DNA of 64,000 nucleotides, from positions 32,629-96,628 of the forward strand of contig JAGBVR010000008.1 of NCBI GenBank assembly GCA_017630215.1. Direction: 5' to 3'. Positions 1 to 8,747 of the stretch are shown one piece after another; position 1 is the stretch's first letter; each line of letters begins with the position of its first letter. Made by a program: the position numbers and the translations under genes. The DNA is from Bacteroidales bacterium. Lineage in GTDB: Bacteria > Bacteroidota > Bacteroidia > Bacteroidales > UBA932. A model generated the notes under the pieces. It did no database searches. It saw only the letters and a program-made list of their open reading frames with translations, and was not told where the DNA came from.

Positions 1-2
1 CA

Positions 3-1424
3 TATTATAAGGGGAAGATGGATATATGGTATCTGTTTGCTTGTAATGGTTTAGATTTACTTAATAAAGATGGCATACTATGTTTTATTGCCACAAACAA
101 CTGGGTGACGAGTTTTGGTGCTAGCAAGTTGAGGGATAAAGTGATGAAGGAGACTCGTATCTGTAATCTTGTGGACTTTGGTGCAGTTATGATGTTTGAG
201 AGTGCTAGTATTCAGACGATGATAATGATGTTCCAAAAAGATAGCATTTCTGATGACTATAGTTTTGATTATCGTCGTTTGAATATGTTTAAGGCTACGG
301 AAAAAGAAGCTATTGCTGCCCTATATAATTATGAGAATCTTTTGGGACTTGAGACATTTAGACCAATAGTAAGACGTAGTAGTTATGAAGGTAAAAATTT
401 CACATTTAGTCGTAATGGTGCAGTATTAGATGCCATTGCGCAAAATCCTTCTGTGATATATCTTAGAGCTGACGAGGTCGCTCAAGGAATAGTGTTTCCT
501 CAAGATTTCTTAAATGCCAAAAATCAGCGTTTATTAGGAGATGGTTATATTGCAGGTGAGGGGGTTTTTGTGTTGACTAATGGTGACCTAGTGAGACTTG
601 AATTGGACTCAACTGAGATGGAAATAATGCGCCCTTATTATACTACCGAGCAGATATCTAGATATTATTCGAATAAGCAGAATGACTTATGGGTAATCTA
701 TACAGGGTCAGATTTTAAGAGTCCTGAACGGATGAGAGATTACCCGAGACTAAAAAAACATATAGATAGATTCTTGTCTATTTTGACTTCAGATAATAGA
801 CCATATGGACTACATCGTGCTCGCGAAGAGAGATTCTTTTCAAGACCGAAAGTCGTTGCACTACGAAAGAGTGTGGAACGTCCTGCTTTTGCTTATTGTG
901 ATTTTGATTGCTATTTGTCACAGACTTTTAATATGATTCAAACCTCTAGGGTTGATATGAGATATTTGACAGGCTTACTTAATTCAAAACTGGCAGCCTA
1001 TTGGTTTAAATCTAAAGGAAAAATGCAAGGTGCAAATTATCAGTTAGACAAAGAACCTTTACAACAGTTTCCGATTGCCGTACCATCCAATGATACCCAA
1101 GATATAATAGCAAAATTGGTGGATATGATTATTTTGCTTAATACAACGGATAGGCGTGCCAGCGAACTTGTCCAGAACTCTTATATTTCATCTGAGATAG
1201 AACGACTCATAGATGGTTGCATATACGAGATATATCTTCCTGAAGAAATGGCAGGATTATCCATAACTACCATATTGCGCAATTACATAAAGCCCAAAGA
1301 TACTATTTGTATTAATGACATTTGGGAGTTGTATATGAAGATTGATTCAACTGGAATTATTGAATCATTAAATTCATTATCACTTTCAGATTCAGAAGCA
1401 TTAAGAACTATAATCTTGTCTTAG
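3..1424 (+). CDS. Eco57I/TaqI-like adenine methyltransferase or type IIG R-M enzyme, C-terminal part
   Basis: The reading frame is open to the left edge, so the N-terminus, including the expected SAM-binding and NPPY catalytic motifs, lies outside the window. The visible part begins in a YKGKMDIWYLF context, followed by GILCFIATNNW and GASKLRD, typical of the end of the catalytic domain in Eco57I-type N6-adenine methylases. The rest resembles a TaqI_C-like target-recognition region, with the LLNSKLAAYWFKSKG segment and a final QFPI motif near residues 325-360 counted from the first visible Met. The family methylates adenine, and some members also cut DNA. The next gene starts 2 nt after the stop, so the two are probably co-transcribed. 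It could be a solitary methylase, a type IIG enzyme or a defence-system methylase; the missing N-terminus would decide. Confidence 0.8.
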   Translation, partial: YYKGKMDIWYLFACNGLDLLNKDGILCFIATNNWVTSFGASKLRDKVMKETRICNLVDFGAVMMFESASIQTMIMMFQKDSISDDYSFDYRRLNMFKATEKEAIAALYNYENLLGLETFRPIVRRSSYEGKNFTFSRNGAVLDAIAQNPSVIYLRADEVAQGIVFPQDFLNAKNQRLLGDGYIAGEGVFVLTNGDLVRLELDSTEMEIMRPYYTTEQISRYYSNKQNDLWVIYTGSDFKSPERMRDYPRLKKHIDRFLSILTSDNRPYGLHRAREERFFSRPKVVALRKSVERPAFAYCDFDCYLSQTFNMIQTSRVDMRYLTGLLNSKLAAYWFKSKGKMQGANYQLDKEPLQQFPIAVPSNDTQDIIAKLVDMIILLNTTDRRASELVQNSYISSEIERLIDGCIYEIYLPEEMAGLSITTILRNYIKPKDTICINDIWELYMKIDSTGIIESLNSLSLSDSEALRTIILS

Positions 1425-1426
1425 CT

Positions 1427-3307
1427 ATGGCCACAATAACCCAGATAGAAATAGATGGATTCAAAGCATTTCCTAAAAACTTTAAATTGGATTTAAGGAC
1501 GGGAAAGAATCTCCTCTTATACGGTGAAAATGGTAGTGGAAAATCCTCGTTGTATTATGCTCTACACGCATTATTACAAAGTGTTTTTAAAGAAGATAAG
1601 GGGCAAAAGTACTTGACTCCAGGAAGGACTGTTGGAGAGAATTTTGTCCCAGAACCAGAAAATCTGATTCATACCTCGAGATTTGAAGATGCAAAAAATA
1701 ATATTAATACACCCTTTGTTAAAATTACATTTGAAGATGGTAAGATATGGAGACTGGATCAAGGGGGACTATCTTCTGAGAATGGCGGTGATGAGAGTGA
1801 AATTAGAATACTAAATAAAGACTCTGCATTTATCAATCATTCATATATATCCCGTTTTCATTCAGCGAGAAATTCTGAAGAGATTAATTTGTGGAGTGTC
1901 TTTTATAAAGATATTCTTCCCTTTCATTTGCCCGTAGGACAAACACAATTTTTGGCCGATTTCTATGACGAGATCGTTGTTGAATGTAATGGTGCTAATA
2001 AAAGGAATAAGGCACTTCAAAGAAAAATAACTCAGTTTAACACCTTACTGAGTGCTTTAATTAATAGAGTTAATGCTAGGGTTAGTATTATATATAATGA
2101 GAACTTTCGAAATGAGGGAGATAATAATCTTGAAATAAAGCTAACTTATTTTGGTGATGATGATCAAGAAAATATATTAAAAGAACATTTCCATCTGTAC
2201 TATGGCAATCTTAGAGATAACAAAATAGCGGGACGAGTTAAGTTGTATCCCCCTAGAATAGGGGTTGAAATTAAAGATGGTGGTGTTTTAATTCATAAGC
2301 CTCAATCGCATTTTAATGAGGCGAAATTAACTGCTATTGCATTATCTGTTCGCTTTGCTTGTATGGCAACTGTCGGGGTGCAATCAGGCTCTTTCCTCGC
2401 TCTAGATGATATGCTTATTAGCCTTGATATGAGTAATCGACTAAAAGTTATTAGATTTTTGCTAGATAAAATGGCCTCGATGTATAAGATATATATGTTT
2501 ACTCATGATAGGCTTTTCTATCATACTTTTAAAAGAACTATAGAGACCCAATACGATAAGTCTAAATGGGTGTTTGGCGCTCTGTATATGAATGATTTAA
2601 ATACTCCTATTGAACCTGAATTTTTATATGAGAGTACTACAAGAATTGATCTGGCAAGAGAAGCATATGCACGCCATGATTATTTTCGTTGTGGCACTTT
2701 ATTAAGGCAAGAGTTGGAACGAATTCTTAGCGAACTTCTACCTGAATCGTATAGGATAAAAGAAGATCCTGTGACAAAGGCAACAATTAGTAAAAATTTA
2801 GACGAGCAGATATGTTCGCTCGAAGAGTTTTGTAGATGTGAACAAATAGACTTTGAGCCGTTTCTGTATTTAAAATTATATAAAGATTTGTTTATGAATA
2901 CAACGGCGCATAATGATATTACATCACCCTTTTATCGCCAAGAAGTGAAATCATCCTTACGCGCAATTGAGACTTTATCTCAAATTACTCGTTGTAGAGT
3001 AGTTCGGTGTAAAAAAGATCTTTCTTTTCAAATAAAATTAACAGATGGTAAGATAAGCACGATAAGAGTTAGAATGAGAGAACCATTGCGCTTGCTTGAA
3101 TATAATGGAGATTGTAGAATATCATACTATAGTAAATGTGAAATACTTAAGGTGGTGAGCAGTGAGGGTGATGAAATTATAATGCAAGGTTATAATTCAT
3201 TGTATAAGGCATACGATGATATGTGTGTTAAGTTTGGAGTACCTCCTGCTTTCAACTTGTTAGATTTATTATCGGACAGAGAAGGCCCCTTAAAAGGCCG
3301 AATATAA
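1427..3307 (+). CDS. RecF/SMC-like AAA ATPase, defence-associated
   Basis: A 626-aa P-loop ATPase of the ABC/RecF type. Walker A is GENGSGKSS at about residues 33-41, directly after an N-terminal FKAF strand as in RecF/SMC heads. A Walker B-like LALDDMLISLD lies at about 324-334, and a His-switch-like FTHDRLFY at about 357-364. There is no long coiled coil. The C-terminal 200 residues (FRCGTLLRQELERIL and onward) resemble the helical tail seen in several defence ATPases. It starts 2 nt after the methyltransferase and is followed 11 nt later by an HNH nuclease. An ATPase plus HNH pair is the layout of Septu (PtuA/PtuB), so this may be the sensor or motor of a Septu-like module. The family assignment within this large superfamily is inference. 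Confidence 0.75.
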   Translation: MATITQIEIDGFKAFPKNFKLDLRTGKNLLLYGENGSGKSSLYYALHALLQSVFKEDKGQKYLTPGRTVGENFVPEPENLIHTSRFEDAKNNINTPFVKITFEDGKIWRLDQGGLSSENGGDESEIRILNKDSAFINHSYISRFHSARNSEEINLWSVFYKDILPFHLPVGQTQFLADFYDEIVVECNGANKRNKALQRKITQFNTLLSALINRVNARVSIIYNENFRNEGDNNLEIKLTYFGDDDQENILKEHFHLYYGNLRDNKIAGRVKLYPPRIGVEIKDGGVLIHKPQSHFNEAKLTAIALSVRFACMATVGVQSGSFLALDDMLISLDMSNRLKVIRFLLDKMASMYKIYMFTHDRLFYHTFKRTIETQYDKSKWVFGALYMNDLNTPIEPEFLYESTTRIDLAREAYARHDYFRCGTLLRQELERILSELLPESYRIKEDPVTKATISKNLDEQICSLEEFCRCEQIDFEPFLYLKLYKDLFMNTTAHNDITSPFYRQEVKSSLRAIETLSQITRCRVVRCKKDLSFQIKLTDGKISTIRVRMREPLRLLEYNGDCRISYYSKCEILKVVSSEGDEIIMQGYNSLYKAYDDMCVKFGVPPAFNLLDLLSDREGPLKGRI

Positions 3308-3318
3308 CAGACCTTCCA

Positions 3319-4215
3319 ATGCATAAATGTATTTTTTGTCACAAAGATGTTTCGATTTCAAAGAGTGTTGAACATATCATTCCTGAATCGTTAGGTAACA
3401 AGTCTCATGTATTGCCTAAAGGATATGTATGTGATGAGTGTAATAATTACTTTGCAAGGAAAGTAGAAAAAGAATTATTGGCTATGCCATATTTCATATC
3501 AATGAGGTCGAGAAATAACATATTATCGAAAAAAGGTAAGTATGTCAAGAATAAGTTTTTATTTCCAAGTATTTTACAAGAGACAGATGGGATTATTGAA
3601 TTTTCGGAAGATGCAATAGACATATTCTTAGAGAGTCCTGAGGTTTTTGATGCTATAAATAATAAGAAATGCAATACAATGCTTTCCTTGTATTTACCGG
3701 AGCCGGAATATCCGAGTAGAATTGTTTCACGATTCTTAGCTAAATGTGCCTATGAATTTTTTCTCTATCAAATGCCGAGAGAGATGTATGATGAATGTGT
3801 GGACGAGTTTATGCAAGATACATCACCCAATAAGTCATTAGAGAACATAAGAAAATACGCACGATATGGCGAAGGTGAGTTTTGGGAATATAGTCAACGA
3901 CGTATTTTTTCAGAAGGAACATTATGGGTTAATGAAGACTCTTTTGTACCATTTGAAAGACTTCATCAAATGAAATTGTTTGTAAGAGAAACTTCTCATG
4001 AAGGTGATGATAAGATTTACGCAGAAGTATACTATATATTGGAAATGAACGGTGTGGAGTATTCAATTTGCCTATCAGATACGGATATTTCAGAGTATGA
4101 TAAATGGGTAGAAGAACATCCTGGACAATCCCCATTAGATGATAATAAAGAGAAACAACTACCTTTCGGAATATATGATGTTAATCCTTTGTTGATTAGA
4201 AAAGATACAATATAA
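3319..4215 (+). CDS. HNH endonuclease family protein (zinc-finger type)
   Basis: A 298-aa protein with an N-terminal HNH/zinc-ribbon signature: CIFC (Cys4, Cys7), EHIIPESLG (His19), then CDECNNYF (Cys38, Cys41, Asn42-43). This is the pattern of HNH_4/HNH_5-type nucleases, in which the cysteines hold a structural metal and His/Asn form the betabeta-alpha-metal active site. The remaining 250 residues are unfamiliar, acidic and without membrane segments, and may be a target- or partner-binding domain. It sits 11 nt downstream of the ATPase, which suggests that the two act together as a nuclease-ATPase pair. It could alternatively be the endonuclease of the upstream methyltransferase system. The family call is firm; the role is inferred. 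Confidence 0.8.
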   Translation: MHKCIFCHKDVSISKSVEHIIPESLGNKSHVLPKGYVCDECNNYFARKVEKELLAMPYFISMRSRNNILSKKGKYVKNKFLFPSILQETDGIIEFSEDAIDIFLESPEVFDAINNKKCNTMLSLYLPEPEYPSRIVSRFLAKCAYEFFLYQMPREMYDECVDEFMQDTSPNKSLENIRKYARYGEGEFWEYSQRRIFSEGTLWVNEDSFVPFERLHQMKLFVRETSHEGDDKIYAEVYYILEMNGVEYSICLSDTDISEYDKWVEEHPGQSPLDDNKEKQLPFGIYDVNPLLIRKDTI

Positions 4216-4373
4216 TTGCAATACGAATATTAATAATCGAATTAATAAAGTTACTCAACGTTGCGATGGGGTGTCTATCTATAATACCCTTCCAACTAAT
4301 GCGTCAACTTGGGGGCGACACAAACAAAAGTTTTTGAAACAACTATAAGTAATAATTATAGAATATATATGTT

Positions 4374-5012
4374 ATGTCTAGGTTAAGCGATCTCTATAAA
4401 GCAATGGAAACATTGCGAAAAGAAGGCCTTTCTTTGAATGAGGATCTGGAGAAACAGGTTAGTGAATTGGAAGAGAATATAATCAAGAAAGAGATTCTTC
4501 CGATTGTTACTGAAACTATTGCGCCTGCTTTAAAGCAAGTGCAGCGCGAACTTGTTCTTGTAGTAGATTATGTGCCAGGGATGCCTATAAGTGTCCATCT
4601 TTCTCGTAAAAGAAATTTTGCTGCTGGGATTTCAGATGCTAAGGAAATCTTGCCGGATCCTCAAGTGGAACATAGAGAAATCGGCAGTATTGGGCCGAAG
4701 AGAAAGGCTGCTCCAGCGACTCGTTTGAGAATTGTATTTTCAGACGGACAGATAATTCAAGAGGATTTGGCCGCAGAAACCTTTCGTCAATTTGTGATGA
4801 AAGTCGGTCCTGAAAAAGTTCGTGCTCTAGGTATGAAGCAGAATAGGGTACCGTTAGTGTCGAATACTTTAGATAAGAAGTATCAGAGTTCGCAGAAATC
4901 TGTCGGCGGTGGATGGTACCTGATTACATGCAGCAATACTCAAACGAAAAAAAGAGATATAGAGCGTATTGCAAAGGCTTTGGGAATACAACTTCGGGTT
5001 GAGATAATATAG
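4374..5012 (+). CDS. conserved protein of unknown function, helical N-terminus and compact C-terminal domain
   Basis: A 212-aa soluble protein not confidently assigned. Residues 1-60 are a charged helix or coiled coil (SELEENIIKKE region). Residues 120-212 form a second unit with LRIVFSDG, the segment FVMKVGPEKVRALG, and a closing GGGWYLITCSNTQTKKRDIE then LGIQLRVEII. I recall similar 'G-W-Y-hydrophobic-T-S-T-K-K-I-E-I' endings in hypothetical proteins of restriction/defence loci, but cannot verify this here. It is separated from the HNH gene by 158 bp and lies 7 nt upstream of the GNAT-PIN fusion, so it probably belongs to that downstream unit. No catalytic motif is visible. Confidence 0.6.
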   Translation: MSRLSDLYKAMETLRKEGLSLNEDLEKQVSELEENIIKKEILPIVTETIAPALKQVQRELVLVVDYVPGMPISVHLSRKRNFAAGISDAKEILPDPQVEHREIGSIGPKRKAAPATRLRIVFSDGQIIQEDLAAETFRQFVMKVGPEKVRALGMKQNRVPLVSNTLDKKYQSSQKSVGGGWYLITCSNTQTKKRDIERIAKALGIQLRVEII

Positions 5013-5019
5013 GTAAATA

Positions 5020-7068
5020 ATGATAGAAACATCACATATAGATTTTAAAAGTCAATTTTATCCCAAGGTTATGGCTTTGGGACGAAAGTATGCTTCGTCT
5101 TTGGGCTTTATGCCGGAAGGGGGATTCGAAGACCATGTGAGGAAACAAGGTGTTATTGTTGCTCATGAGGGAGATTCGTTATGTGGATATGTGATGTATA
5201 GAGAAGTCCCTCGTCATTCTAGAATAAGTATTGTACATTTATGTGTAGATGATGCGTTTCGTGGCCAGAAGGTATCTAAACTTCTGTTGGATTCGTTGCG
5301 CCAAGAGTATGAGACTTCATACAGCTTTAATGGAATTTCTTTGAACTGCCGAGATGACTATGAATATGCAACCAGGATTTGGCAGAGATACGGATTTACA
5401 CCGAGAAATAAAATACGTAGTCGTAGTCAAGAAGAACATTATTTGACATTCTGGTGGTATAGCTTTAATAAGCCAGATCTGTTCTCGCAGATAGTTGCGG
5501 ATTCAACGAAGATAAAAGCTTTGTTGGATGCAAATGTTATAATGAAGCTTCGAGATGCAGGGGATGTTAAATTCCTTCCAGCAGAAGACCCTACTTGCTT
5601 GTTGGCAGACTGGTTAGTTGATGAGACGGAATTCTACTATGCTTCCGAGATGTTCAATGAAATCAGTAGAGATACAGATAATCAAAGAGTAAAGAGAACA
5701 AAGGGATTCTTGAATAGTTTTCAAGAGGCGAGTCATAACATAGAGGAAAGGAAGTCTGTTTCTATTTCATTATCACAGATAATGACCGGAATTACCGAGA
5801 ATGATATTTCTGACAGAGAACAGGTTGCAACTTGTATAGTTTCTGATATAAAATATTTTCTAACCTTTGACGAAGGTATTCTTGAACATAGAGACTCTAT
5901 TGAGCAGGAATACAATGTGAAGATCATGACTCCGCAAGAGTTTACCATAACTTTGGATCAGATTCTTCATGAGGACTCATATTCTCCTAGACAGATTTCT
6001 GGTGCAGTGTCTCATACTATATCAAAACTGTCACCAGGTGAGGTAAAAACCTGTGCGGAACTATTTTGGTATAATAGATCTCAAGAAAAGAAAAAAGATT
6101 TCATCAATGCCTTCTATCAGATATTAAATGAAAATCAATGTGTTGTTGAGAGCATTAAGAAAGATGATGAGTATGTTGCTTTGTATGCAACGAAAAGAGA
6201 TGGTGAGGTCGTTTCTATTCCATTGCTACGACTTGTTGAGTCTCAGAATGAAATAACTATCCTTATGGGATTGATGTCTCAACTTATAAATCAGGCGATT
6301 GAGTCAAGAGCAACCAAGATTATAATTGAAGAAGTGAGTTTGCGAGAGAAGCATAGAGAAGTTTTATACAGGTTTGGTTTTCTTAATCGTGAAGGAAAAC
6401 TTCAGAAATTGATCCTTCGAGGAAATGTTACTAAGGCTCAACTTTCGCAATATTGTCTGGATAATAATGTGCAAATTGATGTTCCAGATCTGAACAATGA
6501 TATAAGATTGTTTGAATTTGAACGCTTTTTATTCCCATTAAAGATATCTGATCTTAATATACCATGTTATGTGATTCCAATCAAACCTAAGTGGGCTCAG
6601 GAATTGTTTGATACCAAAGAAGCAGGTTCAATGTTATTTGGCGTTGACATAACGCGTTTGTGGAATGTTGAGAATGTGTATTACAGAAGTGCAAGAACGT
6701 TGACGGAAGTAGTGCCAGCAAGGATTCTTTGGTATGTTAGTGCAGATAAACACTATAGTCGCAATAAGGGTGTTGTTGCCACGTCTTATCTAGAGGAAGT
6801 GATTACTGGATTACCAAAGGATTTGTTTAGAAAGTTCAAACACTATGGGATATACAAATGGGAAGATATATATAAATTATGCGGTGCTGATATAAATAAA
6901 CCTATTCGTGCAATAAGGTTTGGTCACACGGAGGTTTTTAATAGTATTGTGCCATATAAAGATTTGCAGAAAATCATGGGAAAGAAAAACACTTTCCAAA
7001 GTCCGGTAGAGGTCTCAGAAGAAGTGTTTAATGAGATATATAAACTGAAAGATGTCAAAAGATTATAA
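5020..7068 (+). CDS. GNAT-PIN-GNAT-like-PUA multidomain fusion protein
   Basis: This 682-aa protein reads as several domains. Residues 20-150 are a GNAT acetyltransferase fold with the acetyl-CoA loop FRGQKVSKLLLDSL and the GNAT end motif RIWQRYGF. Residues 165-310 are PIN-like: LLDANVIMKL, an acidic MFNEIS near 210-216, then CIVSDIKYFLTFDEGIL near 272-288, fitting the Asp/Glu/Asp active site of PIN ribonucleases. Residues 330-480 look like a second, degenerate GNAT unit ending in YRFGF. Residues 530-682 resemble a PUA-like (ASCH/EVE) nucleotide-binding fold: ARILWYVS, GVVATSYLEEV, YGIYKWEDI, IRAIRFGHTEVF. The downstream ASCH gene overlaps it by 17 nt, implying translational coupling. PIN plus acetyltransferase plus PUA-like modules suggest action on RNA or modified nucleotides, perhaps as a toxin or defence effector. 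The function is inferred from domains only. Confidence 0.7.
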   Translation: MIETSHIDFKSQFYPKVMALGRKYASSLGFMPEGGFEDHVRKQGVIVAHEGDSLCGYVMYREVPRHSRISIVHLCVDDAFRGQKVSKLLLDSLRQEYETSYSFNGISLNCRDDYEYATRIWQRYGFTPRNKIRSRSQEEHYLTFWWYSFNKPDLFSQIVADSTKIKALLDANVIMKLRDAGDVKFLPAEDPTCLLADWLVDETEFYYASEMFNEISRDTDNQRVKRTKGFLNSFQEASHNIEERKSVSISLSQIMTGITENDISDREQVATCIVSDIKYFLTFDEGILEHRDSIEQEYNVKIMTPQEFTITLDQILHEDSYSPRQISGAVSHTISKLSPGEVKTCAELFWYNRSQEKKKDFINAFYQILNENQCVVESIKKDDEYVALYATKRDGEVVSIPLLRLVESQNEITILMGLMSQLINQAIESRATKIIIEEVSLREKHREVLYRFGFLNREGKLQKLILRGNVTKAQLSQYCLDNNVQIDVPDLNNDIRLFEFERFLFPLKISDLNIPCYVIPIKPKWAQELFDTKEAGSMLFGVDITRLWNVENVYYRSARTLTEVVPARILWYVSADKHYSRNKGVVATSYLEEVITGLPKDLFRKFKHYGIYKWEDIYKLCGADINKPIRAIRFGHTEVFNSIVPYKDLQKIMGKKNTFQSPVEVSEEVFNEIYKLKDVKRL

Positions 7069-7510
7069 ATACTTATTTGTTTCAATAAAACCCGAATTCA
7101 CTGAGAAGATACTTTCTAAAGAAAAATCTATTGAACTTAGAAAGGTTCGCCCTCATGTGGTATCAGGAGATTACGTGATTATTTATGCTTCAGCCCCTGT
7201 TATGGGGGTCGTCGGGATTGCACGCGTTAAACATATTATTGAAATGACACCTTCAGAATTGTGGGAGAAGTATTCGACAAGACTTGGGATTGATAAACAA
7301 AGATTTGATGATTATTATAACGGTTTATCTAGGGCAATAGGAATAGAATTAGATTCAGTTCGCCCCCTGTCTTCTCCAATATCCTTAACTGAGCTGAGAG
7401 GTGTTGATCCATCTTTTCATCCCCCTCAGATATATCGATATGTTACGAGTGAGCAGATATGTTCGGTGTTATCACGGTATTTTCAGACCTTGAAGGATGT
7501 CAATAGGTAG
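7052..7510 (+). CDS. ASCH-domain (PUA-like) protein
   Basis: A 152-aa protein covering a single ASCH/PUA-like domain: YLFVSIKPEFTEKIL, then the family hallmark SIELRKVRP, then GDYVIIYAS and GVVGIARV, typical of ASCH beta-barrel strands. ASCH proteins bind RNA or modified nucleosides, and some hydrolyse acetylated cytidine. The EY- or ERK-type substrate-side motif is represented here by ELRK. Its start lies inside the end of the preceding fusion gene, which itself ends in a PUA-like domain, so the locus has two related folds side by side. This points to a shared substrate and possibly an inhibitor or partner role. Confidence 0.75.
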   Translation: MSKDYKYLFVSIKPEFTEKILSKEKSIELRKVRPHVVSGDYVIIYASAPVMGVVGIARVKHIIEMTPSELWEKYSTRLGIDKQRFDDYYNGLSRAIGIELDSVRPLSSPISLTELRGVDPSFHPPQIYRYVTSEQICSVLSRYFQTLKDVNR

Positions 7511-7530
7511 ATTAAAGTGGTGTTAAATAT

Positions 7531-8511
7531 ATGGAACAAAACAAAATTATACTGTATCAAGACGACAACGAGATCACTCGTGTTGCAGTTAGATTTGCGG
7601 ATGAAGATTTGTGGCTGACACAGAATCAGTTGGCGGAGATTTATTGCACAAGTCGTGAGAATATCACGATGCATATAAAGAATATATATGCAGATGAAGA
7701 GCTGTTGTTGGATTCAACTAGTAAGGATTTCTTACTAGTTCGTGAAGAGGGCTCTCGTCAGGTAAAACGTAACGTCGCTCACTACAACCTTGACATGATT
7801 ATCGCCCTCGGTTATCGTGTCCAGTCGCAGGTGGCTGTGCGTTTCCGCAGGTGGGCGACGCAGAGGCTTCATGAGTATATCCAGAAGGGCTTTGCAATGG
7901 ATGATGAGAGGCTGAAGCAAGGCGGTAACAGGTATTTCCGTGAGCTTTTGCAGCGTATCAGGGATATCCGTAGCAGTGAACGTAACTTCTATCAGCAGGT
8001 GACGGATATATATGCTACTGCTGTGGATTATGATCCTCGTAGTGATATGACGAAGACATTCTTTGCGACTGTGCAGAATAAATTGCATTATGCAGTGCAT
8101 GAGAATACGGCTGCGGAGGTTATATATAATCGTGTGGATAATGAGAAACCGTTCGTTGGTATGACTAACTTCAAGGGTAACTATGTTACTAAGGACGATG
8201 TGAAGATTGCCAAGAATTATCTTTCAGAGTTGGAGTTACAGCGACTCAATCTTCTTGTGTCCGGATTCTTGGACTTTGCGGAGTTCCAGGCCTTGGAGAT
8301 GAATCCGATGACGATGAAGGATTGGATTGAGGCTCTGGATGGTCAGATAGTAGCTCACAAGAGAAAGGTCCTGATTGGAAAAGGAACAGTGTCGCATAAG
8401 CAGGCCATCGAAAAAGCTGAGCAGGAGTTTGAAATATATCGCCAGCGCGAGATGGAAATGTTGGAAAGCGACTTCGATAGAGAGATAAAGAAACTCAAAG
8501 AAAAGAACTGA
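7531..8511 (+). CDS. RhuM family protein
   Basis: A 326-aa protein with the RhuM (Virulence_RhuM) layout. An N-terminal winged-helix-like part carries DLWLTQNQLAEIY, TSRENITMHI and YNLDMIIALGYRV, followed by VAVRFRRWATQRLHEYI. The C-terminal half has KTFFATVQNKLHYAV, FKGNYVTKDDVKIAKNYL and the ending EFEIYRQREMEML. RhuM-type genes were named from a Salmonella pathogenicity island and are common in restriction and mobile islands; their biochemical role is unknown, though the N-terminus suggests DNA binding. It is 20 nt after the ASCH gene and is the last gene before the tRNA genes. The first 200 bp are AT-rich like the island, and the rest is closer to the chromosome. Confidence 0.85.
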   Translation: MEQNKIILYQDDNEITRVAVRFADEDLWLTQNQLAEIYCTSRENITMHIKNIYADEELLLDSTSKDFLLVREEGSRQVKRNVAHYNLDMIIALGYRVQSQVAVRFRRWATQRLHEYIQKGFAMDDERLKQGGNRYFRELLQRIRDIRSSERNFYQQVTDIYATAVDYDPRSDMTKTFFATVQNKLHYAVHENTAAEVIYNRVDNEKPFVGMTNFKGNYVTKDDVKIAKNYLSELELQRLNLLVSGFLDFAEFQALEMNPMTMKDWIEALDGQIVAHKRKVLIGKGTVSHKQAIEKAEQEFEIYRQREMEMLESDFDREIKKLKEKN

Positions 8512-8524
8512 TTTGAAGCCAAAA

Positions 8525-8565
8525 TTTAGGGTTCGGTGTTCACGCCTGTGTTCACGGACCCTAAA
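8525..8565 (+). terminator. hairpin after rhuM-like gene
   Basis: An 8-bp perfect stem (TTTAGGGT at 8525-8532 with ACCCTAAA at 8558-8565) begins 14 nt after the stop codon. The loop contains a GTGTTCACG pair. A weak T-rich stretch follows at 8569-8572. A transcription terminator is possible but the tail is poor. Confidence 0.35.
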
Positions 8566-8698
8566 ATCGTTTAAAAATAGGGTGTCGCTGGCAATGCGGA
8601 TTTGTGCGTGTTATGGACTCGGGAACTTGAGGGGGAACTTGTGGAAATAATGAAAATTAAATGCAATTAAAAGATTTGGTGTTCACGCGGTGTTCACG
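8536..8698. repeat. two pairs of the 9-bp repeat GTGTTCACG
   Basis: GTGTTCACG occurs at 8536-8544 and 8548-8556, and again at 8679-8687 and 8690-8698. The members of each pair sit 11-12 bp apart, about one helical turn. The pairs flank about 120 bp of non-coding DNA between the island and the tRNA genes. Such phased repeats are what a DNA-binding protein, for example integrase arm sites, would need. No integrase gene is visible, so this role is inference. Confidence 0.5.
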
Positions 8699-8703
8699 GG
8701 CAA

Positions 8704-8736
8704 GAAAAAAGCACTCACGAAAATTTCGTAAGTGCT
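8704..8736 (-). terminator. intrinsic terminator of the tRNA-Gln/tRNA-Met transcript
   Basis: Read on the minus strand, this is AAGCACTTACGAAA, a short loop, then the complementary arm and a run of six T (with one G-T style mismatch in the stem). It lies 12 nt past the 3' end of tRNA-Met, where the tRNA transcript should stop. Confidence 0.75.
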
Positions 8737-8747
8737 TGATTTTCAAG

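Noticed and set aside
7531-8511. RhuM-like gene as an integrase or transposase of the island
   Set aside because: It has no tyrosine- or serine-recombinase motifs; the sequence follows the RhuM family throughout.
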